Below the pieces are notes generated by a model. It was given only the letters and a program-made list of their open reading frames with translations, searched no databases and was not told the DNA's origin. Shown one piece after another: positions 1-8,953 of a DNA stretch of 64,000 bases (position 1 is the first letter of the stretch; the number at the start of each line of letters is the position of its first letter). The position numbers were made by a program, and so were the translations under genes. Source of the stretch: Deltaproteobacteria bacterium (GTDB lineage Bacteria > Myxococcota > Myxococcia > Myxococcales > Anaeromyxobacteraceae); assembly GCA_016214955.1 (NCBI GenBank), contig JACRMN010000012.1, positions 434,001-498,000 on the forward strand. The letters are read 5' to 3'.

Positions 1-249
<249 letters not shown>

Positions 250-260
<11 letters not shown>

Positions 261-429
261 CGTCGTCGCGAGCGAGGTGGTCGTCTACGGCTTCATGTTC
301 CTGAACATGGCCACCGTCGTCGTGGGGCTGCTGTGGGCCTGGCGGCGGAGGGCGATGTTCGCCAAGCAGGACGGGGAGATCCCGGGGCTCGGCCCCGAGA
401 TCCCCGCCCAGGAGACCCGCAATGTCTGA
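250..429 (+). CDS. Small single-span membrane protein of the cbb3 locus, CcoQ-like
   Basis: A 59-residue protein starts at an ATG overlapping the end of the CcoO-like gene and overlaps the next gene by 8 bp, so it looks translationally coupled. Residues about 8-30 form one membrane span (VVVYGFMFLNMATVVVGLLW), followed by a basic WRRRAMF stop-transfer and a short cytoplasmic tail. Size, topology and position between the cytochrome subunit and the next small protein match CcoQ, the small subunit that stabilises cbb3 oxidase. CcoQ proteins are poorly conserved, so the name rests mainly on context. Confidence 0.65.
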
Positions 430-616
430 GCCCAACGAGATCCACGAGTATCCCAGCGAGCTGAAGGAGCGGGGCGGTGGACCGATCCCGCTGTTCCTGA
501 AGCTCACCTACATCGGCTTCACCGTGTTCGGCCTCTCCTACTGGTTCCTGTATCGGGCCGGCGACGGTGCACCGTTGGTGAAGCTGTTCAACGCGGCAAC
601 CGGCAACGGTCCGTAG
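422..616 (+). CDS. Stand-alone CcoP N-terminal-type membrane anchor
   Basis: This 64-residue protein has a polar N-terminus, then one membrane span at about residues 23-43 (PLFLKLTYIGFTVFGLSYWF) and a short tail. The arrangement of an acidic head, Pro-Ile-Pro, a span and a YWFLYRAGDG segment resembles the FixP/CcoP N-terminal domain, but there is no CxxCH heme motif. It therefore looks like the CcoP anchor without its cytochrome domains. A parallel 69-residue protein lies at 7254 in the second locus. What replaces the missing heme domains for this locus is unknown. Confidence 0.6.
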   Translation: MSEPNEIHEYPSELKERGGGPIPLFLKLTYIGFTVFGLSYWFLYRAGDGAPLVKLFNAATGNGP

Positions 617-703
617 CAGGTTCGATGCGGCAACGGGCCACGGCCCGCGGCAGAATCCCACCACGCATCAAATGGCTCATGAGGCGTTAGAGGACTATTC
701 CAG

Positions 704-1942
704 ATGATCCCTAACGCAACATGGGTCCGGCCTCCCGCGCGCGCCGGGCTTCACAAGGCCCGGCGCGCGTTCCAGATCGTCACCTCCTTCCTCTTCATCA
801 TCGCCCCGTTCGTCGACCTGCTCCGGTTCGACCTCAAGAACGGGCGGCTGATCCTCTTCGGCGTGCACCTGGGGCTGGGCGAGCTGGGCGTCGCCTACGC
901 CATCATCCTCGCCTCCTTCATCCTGGTCTTCGCCGGCGCCCTGCTCTACGGCCGCATCTACTGCGGCTGGATGTGCCCGCAGACCACCCTCTCCGAGCTG
1001 GTGGCCACCCTGGAGCGGTGGGTGTGCCCCAAGCGCGGCGAGCGCACCACCAAGTGCAAGGTGATGTCGGTGGCGGCCGCGCTGGTGGTGGCGCTCTTCG
1101 TGTCCTGGAGCCTGGTGGCCTACTTCCTGGACCGCTCCGAGTGGTTCTGGCCCAGCGCCACCGTGTGGATCGTCTGGCTCATCACCGCCGGCGTCCTGGC
1201 CGCCGACTTCCTCTGGCTGCGCCACCGGTTCTGCGTCGGCGTCTGCCCCTACGGCCTCCTGCAGAACATCATCCAGGACAACCGCACCCTGGGGGTCGAG
1301 CTCGATCCTGCCCGGGCGTCGGAGTGCACCAACTGCCTCCTCTGCGTCCGGGCCTGCTTCATGGGCGTCGACATCCGCAAGCAGGCCTTCGACCCCATGT
1401 GCCTCAACTGCGGCGACTGCATCGCAGCCACCCGCCTGGCCAAGACCTGCCCCGAGGAGCCGCTCATCCGCTTCCGCTACGGCACCCAGCCCTCGCGCTG
1501 GCCGGCGTGGCTGCGCAAGGCCGGCGTGCTCGACGGGCGCCGGGCGGTGGTGGCGGGCCTCTTCTTCCTCTCGGTGGCGGCCACCGCCATGGCCACCGGC
1601 TCGCGCGCCGACCTCGACCTGCAGATCGCCGGGCAGTTCGACCGGACCCGCGTCGACGCCCAGGGCACGGTACACAACGAGTACAAGCTCACCCTCGGCA
1701 ACCGGCTCCACGAGCCCGTGAAGCTGACGCTGCAGGTGGAGGGCGTGCAAGGGCTCACGGTGCTCGAGCCCACCGGCGAGCTGGCGCTCGACGCCGGCGA
1801 GCGGAGCCTGCGGCCGGTGGTCCTGGCTGCACCTTCCGCGGGCAACCCGGCCGGTGCCCATCCCATCAAGGTGCGTACCCTCGACGGACCGAAGGTCGTC
1901 GGGGAGCTGTCGGCCATCTTCTTCGTCCCGGAAAAGGGGTAG
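704..1942 (+). CDS. ccoG: Cytochrome oxidase accessory ferredoxin-type protein CcoG (copy 1)
   Basis: CcoG (RdxA/FixG) is a membrane iron-sulfur protein needed for cbb3 oxidase assembly; known homologues reduce Cu(II) for delivery to the copper site. The 412-residue protein has several spans in the first half, including the conserved YCGWMCPQT motif (Cys87 and Cys91), then two ferredoxin clusters: CTNCLLCVRAC starting near Cys208 and CLNCGDC near residue 232. After a further span near 280 comes a periplasmic Ig-like FixG C-terminal domain. The ATG at 704 follows a purine-rich AGAGGA. A second, divergent CcoG is encoded at 7712. Confidence 0.93.
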   Translation: MIPNATWVRPPARAGLHKARRAFQIVTSFLFIIAPFVDLLRFDLKNGRLILFGVHLGLGELGVAYAIILASFILVFAGALLYGRIYCGWMCPQTTLSELVATLERWVCPKRGERTTKCKVMSVAAALVVALFVSWSLVAYFLDRSEWFWPSATVWIVWLITAGVLAADFLWLRHRFCVGVCPYGLLQNIIQDNRTLGVELDPARASECTNCLLCVRACFMGVDIRKQAFDPMCLNCGDCIAATRLAKTCPEEPLIRFRYGTQPSRWPAWLRKAGVLDGRRAVVAGLFFLSVAATAMATGSRADLDLQIAGQFDRTRVDAQGTVHNEYKLTLGNRLHEPVKLTLQVEGVQGLTVLEPTGELALDAGERSLRPVVLAAPSAGNPAGAHPIKVRTLDGPKVVGELSAIFFVPEKG

Positions 1943-1945
1943 CCC

Positions 1946-2080
1946 ATGCGCAAGATCATCGCCGCCACCATCGTGCTCTTCTGCGGGATCCTCGTCGCCT
2001 CCTGGTGCGTGGCCGAGAAGGCGAACCCCAGGATGATCGACGTGGACCCGGCCAAGGTCGCCCACCCGCAGCACCACTAG
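1946..2080 (+). CDS. 44-residue membrane-anchored peptide between ccoG and ccoI
   Basis: A short frame sits between ccoG and ccoI, 3 bp after the former and 10 bp before the latter. It encodes a 44-residue peptide with a basic start, one hydrophobic segment (IIAATIVLFCGILVASWCV) and a polar tail ending PQHH. The terminal histidines and two cysteines could bind metal, but this is speculation. Its position, where CcoH lies in many loci, suggests a role in assembly, yet it is far too short for CcoH. No family recognised. Confidence 0.5.
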   Translation: MRKIIAATIVLFCGILVASWCVAEKANPRMIDVDPAKVAHPQHH

Positions 2081-2090
2081 AGGGCCTGCC

Positions 2091-4538
2091 ATGAGCGCCC
2101 CGCCCGCCGTCACCGGTTGCCAGCTCTGCGGCGGGGCGCTCCCCGAGCCCCCTCCCGCCCCGGGCTTCTGCTGCGAGGGGTGCGTCCGGGTCTCGGAGAT
2201 CCTCGACGCCTCCGGCTTCCGCGGCGACCGGCGCCAGAGCGCCGCCTGGCTCCAGGCGGCGCGCGCGGGCCTGGTGCCGGCGGAGGGCGCCCCGGCGCCC
2301 GCGGCCCAGGCGGCGCGGGCCGGCTCGGGCGACGTCCGGGAGCTGTGCCTGGGGCTCGACGGGCTCTGGTGCCCGTCGTGCGGCTGGCTGGTGGAGGAGG
2401 TCCTGGCCCGCACCCCCGGCGTGCGCTCGGCGCGGGTGGCCTTCTTCGCCGACCTCGCCGAGGTGAAGTTCGACCCGGCACGCGTGGGCGAGAAGGAGCT
2501 GGAGAAGGCCATCGAGGAGCTGGGCTACAGGGTCCGGCGCGAGGGCGAGGCCGCCGATCGCGGGCCGCTCATCCGCTTCGGCTACGCCGCCTTCCTGCAG
2601 ATGAACATCATGTGGATGACGCTGGCCCTCTACACCTACGCCGAGGGCCAGGCGCTCGAGGGCGTGGCCCGGGCGCTGCCCTGGCTGCTCGCCATCCTCT
2701 CGGTGCCGGTGATCTTCCTCGCCGGCGCGCCCACCCTGATCCGCGCCTGGAAGGCGCTGCGCAGCGGTGCGCTGGTGATGGACTCCCTCATCTCCTTCGG
2801 CTCTCTGGCCGCCTTCGGCTACAGCCTGGTGATGGCCTACCGCGGCAGCACCTCGCTCTACTTCGACGGCGCCTGCGGCCTCATCACCTTCCGGCTCCTG
2901 GGGAGGCTGCTGGAGCAGGCCGCCTTCCGCAGCGCCACCCGCGCCGGCGAGGTGGTGCGCCGCCTGCTACCGCGCAAGGCCCGCAAGCTCGACGAGCGCG
3001 GCCCGAGCTGGGTCCCGGCCGACGCGCTGCTGCCCGGCGATCGCATCCGGGTGGCCCCCGGCGAGCGGGTGCCGCTCGACGGCAGGGTGGTGGTGGGCAC
3101 CGGGCGGGTGAGCACCGCGGTGGTGGACGGCGAGCCGCGGCCGCGCCAGGTGCAGATCGGCGACGAGATCCCGGGCGGCTCGGTCTGCGGCGAGGCGGCG
3201 CTCGACCTGGAGGTCACCGCGCCCGCCGGCCGCTCGCTGCTGGCCCGGGTGGCCGAGCACGTGGCCCGGGCCTCGGGCCGCCGCGGCGCCGCGCCCGACA
3301 TGGCCGACACCCTGGCGCGCCTCTTCATCCCCGGCGTGCTGGTCCTCTCCTTCCTGGTCTTCGCCGGCTGGATCGCCGCCGGGCTGCCCTTCGGCACCGC
3401 CTTCGAGCGCGGCCTGGCGGTGCTGGTGGTCTCCTGCCCCTGCGCCCTGGGCCTGGCAGCCCCGCTCTGCCGCGTGGTGGCCGCCGGCTCGCTGGCCCGC
3501 CGCGGGATCGTGGCGCGCGGTGAGGGAGCGCTCGACCAGGTGGCCGCGGCCTCGCTGGTGGCCTTCGACAAGACCGGCACCCTCACCGCCGGCCGCCCGG
3601 TGCTGGGCGCTCTGCAGGCCTGGGGCTCGAGCCCGGGAGAGGCGCTGGCGGCGCTGGCGGGCCTGGAGGAGCGGGCCGGCCACCCCATCGCCGCCGCGGT
3701 GCGCGAGGCGCTGCCGGCGGGGGTGAGCCCGCTGGCCGCCGCCGACCAGAAGGTGGTGCCCGGTTGCGGCGTCACCGGCACGGTGCAGGGCCGGCCCGCC
3801 TTCGCCGGCCGGCCGGAGTGGGTCGAGTCCCGGAGGGGAGAAGCCTGCCCGGCCGCGCTGCGGGAGCTGGCCGAGGCCGAGGAGCAGAAGGGGCGCACCG
3901 CCATCCTCCTCGCCTGGGGCGAGGGGCGCTGGGCGGCGCTCTCCTTCGGCGACACGCTGCGGGCCGACGCCCCGGCGACCATGGCCGAGCTCGAGGGGCT
4001 GGGGCTGCGCACGGTGGTGCTCTCCGGCGACGCCCCACAGGCCGCCGCCAAGGTGGCGCGCCAGGCAGGGGCCGGCAGCGCCGTGGGCGGCTGCCTCCCC
4101 GAGGGCAAGGCGGCGTGGCTGGAGAAGGCCCACGCCGACGGCGGCCAGCGCCCGCTCTTCGTCGGCGACGGCATCAACGACGCGCCGGGCATGGCCGCCT
4201 CGGTGGGCATCGCGGTGGCGAGCGGCACCGACTTCGCGCGCGAGACCGCCGACGTGCTGCTGCTCGAGCCGGGCGTGCGACCCATCCCCGAGCTGGTGCG
4301 GACCGCCCGGCGGATGCGCCGCACCATCCGCCAGAACCTGGCCTGGGCGGCGCTCTACAACGCCTTCCTCATCCCGCTGGCCGCCACCGGCCACCTCTCG
4401 CCGGTGTGGGCCGCCGCCGCCATGGTGGCGAGCGGCCTTCTGGTGGTGGGCAACGCGCTCCGGCTCCAGGGCAGGGGTGAGCCGCGGCTGGCCGGGCAGC
4501 ACGGCGCCGCGCCCGCTGCCGGGCCGGCGATCGCGTAG
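2091..4538 (+). CDS. ccoI: P1B-type copper-transporting ATPase CcoI/FixI (copy 1)
   Basis: This 815-residue pump moves copper across the inner membrane for cbb3 oxidase maturation. It opens with a Cys-rich segment (CQLCGG and CCEGC) typical of FixI/CcoI, then an HMA-like domain with CPSCGW near residue 95. Membrane spans follow, with the SCPCALG transport motif near residue 450. The phosphorylation site DKTGTLT and the hinge GDGINDAPG are intact, so it should be active. The A-domain TGE is altered to DGE. It ends the first locus; the second locus has its own CcoI at 10168, and the two differ throughout. Confidence 0.93.
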   Translation: MSAPPAVTGCQLCGGALPEPPPAPGFCCEGCVRVSEILDASGFRGDRRQSAAWLQAARAGLVPAEGAPAPAAQAARAGSGDVRELCLGLDGLWCPSCGWLVEEVLARTPGVRSARVAFFADLAEVKFDPARVGEKELEKAIEELGYRVRREGEAADRGPLIRFGYAAFLQMNIMWMTLALYTYAEGQALEGVARALPWLLAILSVPVIFLAGAPTLIRAWKALRSGALVMDSLISFGSLAAFGYSLVMAYRGSTSLYFDGACGLITFRLLGRLLEQAAFRSATRAGEVVRRLLPRKARKLDERGPSWVPADALLPGDRIRVAPGERVPLDGRVVVGTGRVSTAVVDGEPRPRQVQIGDEIPGGSVCGEAALDLEVTAPAGRSLLARVAEHVARASGRRGAAPDMADTLARLFIPGVLVLSFLVFAGWIAAGLPFGTAFERGLAVLVVSCPCALGLAAPLCRVVAAGSLARRGIVARGEGALDQVAAASLVAFDKTGTLTAGRPVLGALQAWGSSPGEALAALAGLEERAGHPIAAAVREALPAGVSPLAAADQKVVPGCGVTGTVQGRPAFAGRPEWVESRRGEACPAALRELAEAEEQKGRTAILLAWGEGRWAALSFGDTLRADAPATMAELEGLGLRTVVLSGDAPQAAAKVARQAGAGSAVGGCLPEGKAAWLEKAHADGGQRPLFVGDGINDAPGMAASVGIAVASGTDFARETADVLLLEPGVRPIPELVRTARRMRRTIRQNLAWAALYNAFLIPLAATGHLSPVWAAAAMVASGLLVVGNALRLQGRGEPRLAGQHGAAPAAGPAIA

Positions 4539-4635
4539 CCGGCGGCGTCGCAAGCGTTCGCTGACGAGGCCACCCGCGCCGAAGATGCGCAGGGGCGGCT
4601 ATCCGGGATTCGCCCGGGCCCTCGCCCACATGGCG

Positions 4636-4654
4636 CTGCGGATTTCACCCGCAG
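4636..4654 (+). terminator. Weak hairpin after ccoI
   Basis: A 6-bp perfect stem (CTGCGG and CCGCAG) with a 7-nt AT-rich loop lies about 100 bp after the ccoI stop in the 291-bp gap before ccoN. There is no T run. It may end the first cbb3 transcript or be chance in GC-rich DNA. Confidence 0.2.
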
Positions 4655-4699
4655 AGCACCCGGCCGCACGCTAGACCTCAGGTCGGGCTTGCCTCCAAC

Positions 4700-4711
4700 A
4701 CCCCATGGGGT
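4700..4711. promoter_or_regulatory. Perfect 12-bp palindrome upstream of ccoN
   Basis: ACCCCATGGGGT is a perfect inverted repeat in the gap upstream of ccoN, about 120 bp before its start. No FNR-type TTGAT-N4-ATCAA box was found here, which would be the usual control for a cbb3 oxidase. The palindrome is a candidate operator only. Confidence 0.2.
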
Positions 4712-4829
4712 ACACATCGTCGCCCCGTTGCCGCGCACCGGGACCCGTGCGTCCTGCGCCCGGTGGCGCGCGGGGTCGAAGAGGCGCGAATCGCCTCGCC
4801 GCCGGATGGGCCGGAGGCCCGAGGGTGCG

Positions 4830-6251
4830 ATGAACGAATACCGGTACGACAACCAGACGGTCCAGGGCTTCATCCTCTCGTCCATCTTCTGGGGCGTGGT
4901 GGGGATCCTGGTAGGCCTCCTCATCTCCATGCAGCTCTGGGCGCCGGCCCTCAACTTCACGCCCTGGCTCTCCTACGGGCGGCTGCGCCCGGTGCACACC
5001 AACGGCCTGGCCCTGGGCCTGGGCGTGGGCGCGATCTTCGGGCTCACCTACTACGTGGTGATGCGGCTCTGCCGCCGGCCGCTGGTCTTCCCGCGGCTGG
5101 CCCGGGCCCAGCTCTGGATCTTCAACCTGGCCATCGCCGCCGCGGCCGTGACCCTGATGATGGGGAAGACCCAGAGCCTGGAGTACGCCGAGCTGGAGTG
5201 GCCCCTCGACATCGGCGTGGTGGTGCTGTGGGTGATGTTCGCGGTCAACGTCTTCGCGACCATCGTCAAGCGCCGCGAGGAGCAGATGTACGTGTCGCTC
5301 TGGTACGTCATCGCCACGGTGGTGGCGGTGGCCATCCTCTACCTGGTGAACAACGCCTTCATCCCCGCCGGCCTGTGGAAGAGCTACCACGCCTACGCCG
5401 GGCTCAACTCGGCCAACGTGCAGTGGTGGTACGGCCACAACGCCGTGGGCTTCATCTTCACCACGCCCATCCTGGCCTTCTTCTACTACTTCCTCCCCAA
5501 GACCACCGGCCTTCCCATCTTCAGCCACCGGCTCTCCATCGTCAGCTTCTGGTCGCTGGTGTTCGCCTACCTCTGGACCGGTGCCCACCACCTGGTCTAC
5601 ACGCCGCTCCCCGACTGGATCCAGACGCTGGCCATCGTCTTCACCATGTTCCTCATCGCGCCGTCGTGGGGCTCGGTGGTGAACGGCTACTACACGGTGG
5701 GGGCCGACTGGTCGAAGATGCGCTCGCAGTACCTCACCAAGTTCTTCGTGGTGGGCATCACCTTCTACGGCCTGCAGACCGTCCAGGGGCCGACGCAGGC
5801 GCTGCGGGTGGTCTCGCAGCTCATCCACTACACCGACTGGGTCCCGGGCCACGTGCACATGGGCACCATGGGCTGGGTGACGATGACCATCTGCGGCTCG
5901 ATCTACTACGTCATCCCCCGCATCTACGGGACCGAGATCCACTCCGAGAAGGTCGCCAACCTGCACTTCTGGCTGGTGCTGGTGGGCCAGCTCATCTTCT
6001 CCATCACCATGTGGATCACCGGCATCCAGCAGGGCGCCATGTGGAAGGTGATGAACGCCGACGGGACGCTCAAGTACACCTTCATGGACGGCCTGGTGCG
6101 CAACTACCCCTACTGGCACACGCGCACGCTGGGCGGGATCATCTTCACCGCCGGCATGGTGCTGTTCGTCTACAACGTGCTCAAGACCATCCAGAAGGGG
6201 AAGGCGCTGCAGGCCTCCCAGGACCCCTCGCCGGCTCCGGCCGCGGCCTAG
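4830..6251 (+). CDS. ccoN: cbb3-type cytochrome c oxidase catalytic subunit I (CcoN)
   Basis: CcoN is the heme-copper subunit that reduces oxygen to water. The 473-residue protein has about twelve spans and all expected ligand histidines: His56 (RPVHTN), His203 (WWYGHNAVGF), His253/His254 (AHHLVYTPLPDW) and His341/His343 (GHVHMGTMGW). The ATG at 4830 (MNEYRYDN) is preferred because it begins the conserved region and follows a GGAGGCCCGAGGG purine stretch; an upstream in-frame extension to 4689 is Arg/Pro-rich and unlike the family. It starts the second, apparently complete cbb3 operon. Confidence 0.96.
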   Translation: MNEYRYDNQTVQGFILSSIFWGVVGILVGLLISMQLWAPALNFTPWLSYGRLRPVHTNGLALGLGVGAIFGLTYYVVMRLCRRPLVFPRLARAQLWIFNLAIAAAAVTLMMGKTQSLEYAELEWPLDIGVVVLWVMFAVNVFATIVKRREEQMYVSLWYVIATVVAVAILYLVNNAFIPAGLWKSYHAYAGLNSANVQWWYGHNAVGFIFTTPILAFFYYFLPKTTGLPIFSHRLSIVSFWSLVFAYLWTGAHHLVYTPLPDWIQTLAIVFTMFLIAPSWGSVVNGYYTVGADWSKMRSQYLTKFFVVGITFYGLQTVQGPTQALRVVSQLIHYTDWVPGHVHMGTMGWVTMTICGSIYYVIPRIYGTEIHSEKVANLHFWLVLVGQLIFSITMWITGIQQGAMWKVMNADGTLKYTFMDGLVRNYPYWHTRTLGGIIFTAGMVLFVYNVLKTIQKGKALQASQDPSPAPAAA

Positions 6252-6267
6252 GAAAGGAGGACGTACG

Positions 6268-7257
6268 ATGGCAGGCGCGATCTACAGGAAGCCGGTCTCC
6301 TTCGCCCTCATGGCCACGGTGGCCGTGCTGGTCGGCAGCGTGGTGACGATGGCCTACCCCATGCTGCGGCCGGAGATGCACCCCAGGCTCGACTCCCTGA
6401 AGGCCTTCACCGCCCTGCAGCTCGCCGGGCGCGACGTGTACCAGCGCGAGGGGTGCGTCAACTGCCACACGCAGACGGTGCGGCCGCTCCGGAGCGAGGT
6501 GGTGCGCTACGGCGACTACTCCAAGGCCGGCGAGTTCTACTACGACCGCCCCTTCCTCTGGGGCTCCAAGCGCACCGGGCCCGACCTGGCGCGCGAGGGA
6601 GGCAAGCGGCCCGACGCCTGGCACTACAAGCACTACGCCAATCCCCAGTCGATCGAGAAGAAGTCCAACATGCCGAAGTACGCCTTCCTGGCCGAGGCCA
6701 GGCTCGATCCCGCCGAGGTGGCGAGCCACATGAGGGCGCTCGGCCTGGCCGCCGCGCCGGAGGAGCTGGCGGCGCTGGCCCAGAAGACCGAGATGGATGC
6801 GCTGGTGGCCTACACCCAGTGGCTGGGCCACGCCGTGCAGCGCAAGGCCGGCGGCGGCGCGCTGGACCTGGCGGCGGTGAACCCGCTGGGCGACTCGCCC
6901 CACGCCATCGCCCGCGGCCAGAAGGTGTTCGCCGACAACTGCACCGCCTGTCACGGCGACGAGGGGCACGGCGTCCCCGAGGTGGCGCCCGACCTCCTCG
7001 ACGACAGCTTCCTGGGCGAGAAGCCCGACATGCCCGACGGCGCCTGGTTCGCGCTCATCCACGACGGCTCCGACGCCAAGGGCGCGCTGGGGCGCAAGGG
7101 CATGGAGAACGGCGGCATGACCGCCTTCGGCGGCCAGATCCCCGACGACGACATCTGGGCCGTCATCTCCTACCTCCGGGCCCAGATGGCCCACGAGAAG
7201 AAGGAGGCGCCGACGATGGAGAAGGTCGAGCACAAGGGGCAGGAGCGGAAGCCATGA
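6268..7257 (+). CDS. ccoO: CcoO with fused C-terminal cytochrome c domain (CcoO-CcoP hybrid)
   Basis: The first ~190 residues are a normal CcoO: one N-terminal anchor (residues 9-29), heme site CVNCH (Cys63, Cys66, His67), and the FLWGSKRTGPDLAREGG signature. A linker then leads to a second cytochrome c domain with CTACH at Cys225/Cys228/His229 and a GGMTAFGGQIPDDD methionine-ligand region, as found in CcoP. Residues 315-329 are charged. The protein thus joins the electron-entry cytochrome of CcoP to CcoO, while the CcoP-type anchor is a separate gene overlapping its end by 4 bp (7254). A GGAAAGGAGG sequence precedes the start. Confidence 0.92.
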   Translation: MAGAIYRKPVSFALMATVAVLVGSVVTMAYPMLRPEMHPRLDSLKAFTALQLAGRDVYQREGCVNCHTQTVRPLRSEVVRYGDYSKAGEFYYDRPFLWGSKRTGPDLAREGGKRPDAWHYKHYANPQSIEKKSNMPKYAFLAEARLDPAEVASHMRALGLAAAPEELAALAQKTEMDALVAYTQWLGHAVQRKAGGGALDLAAVNPLGDSPHAIARGQKVFADNCTACHGDEGHGVPEVAPDLLDDSFLGEKPDMPDGAWFALIHDGSDAKGALGRKGMENGGMTAFGGQIPDDDIWAVISYLRAQMAHEKKEAPTMEKVEHKGQERKP

Positions 7258-7463
7258 GCGACATCCCGGATACCGCCGAGGCCATGGAGGCCAAGGAGAC
7301 GTCGCGCACCCTGCCGCTGGGCTGGCGGCTGCTCTTCTGGGGGCTCATCGCCTGGGGCGCCGCCTACCTCTGGCTGTACACCCCGGCCACCAGCGGCTGG
7401 TCGCAGGCCGGCGAGTACGAGAAGGCCACCGCCGCGCCGGCCGCCGCCAGGCCGGCCAAGTGA
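7254..7463 (+). CDS. Stand-alone CcoP N-terminal-type anchor (69 aa)
   Basis: It starts with ATGA overlap on the CcoO-hybrid stop. The 69-residue protein has a 20-residue acidic head, the LPLGWRLLFWGLIAWGAAYLW membrane span and a YTPATSGWSQAGEYEK segment. This head-span-tail pattern resembles the FixP/CcoP N-terminal domain, in which a W...W/Y span leads to a SGWSQxxxY stretch before the heme domains. There is no heme motif, because the cytochrome part is fused to CcoO next door. Likely an integral small subunit of the oxidase. Confidence 0.68.
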   Translation: MSDIPDTAEAMEAKETSRTLPLGWRLLFWGLIAWGAAYLWLYTPATSGWSQAGEYEKATAAPAAARPAK

Positions 7464-7471
7464 GGGAACCG

Positions 7472-7576
7472 ATGGAAGACACCGTCGCCGTCACCATCGC
7501 CGCCACCGTCTTCTTCACCGCCGCGCCGGCCGCCGCGGCCCTCTACCTCTGGGTCCGCAACCGCAAGAGGGGCTAG
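7472..7576 (+). CDS. 34-residue single-span peptide, CcoQ candidate
   Basis: A tiny frame between the anchor and the next small gene encodes 34 residues: MEDT, one alanine-rich membrane span, then WVRNRKRG as a basic cytoplasmic end. Spacing is 8 bp to the gene before and 2 bp to the gene after, and AGGGAACCG precedes the start. Size and topology suit a minimal CcoQ, but sequence alone cannot decide. Confidence 0.5.
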   Translation: MEDTVAVTIAATVFFTAAPAAAALYLWVRNRKRG

Positions 7577-7578
7577 CC

Positions 7579-7728
7579 GTGCCCGGTCCCGAGCTCGCCT
7601 ACCTGGTCTTCGGGCTCGTCCTGTGCGCGCTGCTGGCGGGCGCCATCGCCTACTACTTCTCCGCAAAGCGCAAGGCGAAGGTGGAGGAGGCCAAGTACAA
7701 GATGCTGCAGGATGACGACGAGCCCTAG
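7579..7728 (+). CDS. 49-residue CcoS/CcoQ-like membrane peptide
   Basis: This frame starts at GTG 7579 and ends inside the next gene. It encodes an N-terminal span (LAYLVFGLVLCALLAGAIAY), a lysine-rich stretch and a C-terminus KYKMLQDDDEP. The end closely resembles the CcoS tail at 12638 (KYRMLEEDEP), so it may be a short CcoS paralogue or a CcoQ-type subunit. It overlaps ccoG by 17 bp, indicating coupled translation. Confidence 0.55.
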   Translation: MPGPELAYLVFGLVLCALLAGAIAYYFSAKRKAKVEEAKYKMLQDDDEP

Positions 7729-8953
7729 CCGCTGGGTCTCTCGCCGCCGCGCCGCCGGGCTGGCGCAGGCGGCGCTCTGGCTGGGCATCCCCTTCCTGGA
7801 GGTGGGCGGCGAGAGCGCGCTGCGCTTCGACGTCCCCACGCTGAGGCTCCACGTCCTCGGCGCCTCGCTGGCGCTCGACGAGCTGTACCCGGTGCTGGCG
7901 GTGACGCTGCTGGCCACCTTCGCCTTCCTGCTCGCCACCCTGGTGCTGGGGCGGGCCTGGTGCGGCTGGGCCTGCCCGCAGACGGTGCTCGCCGACCTCA
8001 CCGCGCCGTTCGATCGCTGGCGCCACCGGGGCGGCGCCCGGGCCGCGGCCGCCTGGCTCGGCCTGGCGCTGGGCTCGGCCGTGGTGGGCGCCAGCCTGGT
8101 CTGGTACTTCGTGGCGCCGGGCCCCTTCGCGCGCGGCCTCCTCGCCGGCACGCTCCACCCCTGGGCTTGGGGCTCCTGGGCGGTGCTTTCGCTGGTGCTG
8201 TTCCTCGACCTCGCCTTCCTGCGGGCCCGCTTCTGCGCCACTGCCTGCCCCTACGCCAGGCTGCAGGGCGTGCTCTTCGACCGCCACTCCCTGGTGGTGG
8301 CCTACGACGCCGGCCGCGCCGCCGACTGCATCGACTGCGGCGCCTGCGTGCGCTGCTGCCCCACCGGCATCGACATCCGCCGCGGGCTGCAGATGGAATG
8401 CATCGCCTGCGCCGCCTGCATCGACGCCTGCCAGCCCATCATGCGGAAGCTGCGGCGGCCGCCCGACCTGGTGGGCTACTTCTTCGGCCAGCCCGGCGGG
8501 CGGGCGCGGCTCCGCCGGCCGGCGGTGCTGGCGCTCTCGGCGCTCACCGCCGCCGCCCTGGTGCTGCTGGCCGCCAGCGCCGCCGCCCGCACGCCCCTCG
8601 ACCTGCGGGTCGAGCCGGCCGCCGGCTTCGCCCCGCGGCGCGGGGCCGACGGCGCCGCCGTCAACGCCTTCGAGGTGACGCTGGAGAACCGCGACCGCGC
8701 CCCGGCGACGCTGCGCCTCTGGCTGGAATCGCCCGGAGTCGAGGTATCGTTGCGGCCCCAGGAGGTGACGCTGGCCCCCGGCGAGCTGCGCAGGCTGCGG
8801 GTGCTGGCGCTGGTGGCCTCCCCGGGGCCGGAGGCGCGGGTCGTCGCCGGCGCGCTGCGGGCTGTGTCCCCGGCCGGGCGCGGCCCGGCGCCGCGGCCGG
8901 TGGAGCTGCGGGTGCCGGCGGAGAAGGGAAGGGGAGAGGAGCAGGCCAGGTGA
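7712..8953 (+). CDS. ccoG: Cytochrome oxidase accessory protein CcoG (copy 2)
   Basis: The 413-residue protein repeats the CcoG plan: N-terminal spans with WCGWACPQT, a ferredoxin cluster CIDCGACVRCC followed by CIACAACIDAC, a span near residue 265, and a periplasmic Ig-like C-terminal domain with alternating hydrophobic strands. It differs strongly from the copy at 704, and its second cluster keeps four closely spaced cysteines where copy 1 has CLNCGDC and a more distant CP. It overlaps the preceding peptide and the following ccoH, so the operon is tightly coupled. Confidence 0.9.
   Translation: MTTSPSRWVSRRRAAGLAQAALWLGIPFLEVGGESALRFDVPTLRLHVLGASLALDELYPVLAVTLLATFAFLLATLVLGRAWCGWACPQTVLADLTAPFDRWRHRGGARAAAAWLGLALGSAVVGASLVWYFVAPGPFARGLLAGTLHPWAWGSWAVLSLVLFLDLAFLRARFCATACPYARLQGVLFDRHSLVVAYDAGRAADCIDCGACVRCCPTGIDIRRGLQMECIACAACIDACQPIMRKLRRPPDLVGYFFGQPGGRARLRRPAVLALSALTAAALVLLAASAAARTPLDLRVEPAAGFAPRRGADGAAVNAFEVTLENRDRAPATLRLWLESPGVEVSLRPQEVTLAPGELRRLRVLALVASPGPEARVVAGALRAVSPAGRGPAPRPVELRVPAEKGRGEEQAR

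Noticed and set aside
4539-4829. FNR/Anr box for the cbb3 operon
   Set aside because: No sequence close to TTGAT-N4-ATCAA is present; only an unrelated 12-bp palindrome was found.
4689-4829. Upstream extension of ccoN
   Set aside because: The added 47 residues are Arg/Pro-rich and unlike CcoN, and the ATG at 4830 has the better ribosome binding site and family fit.
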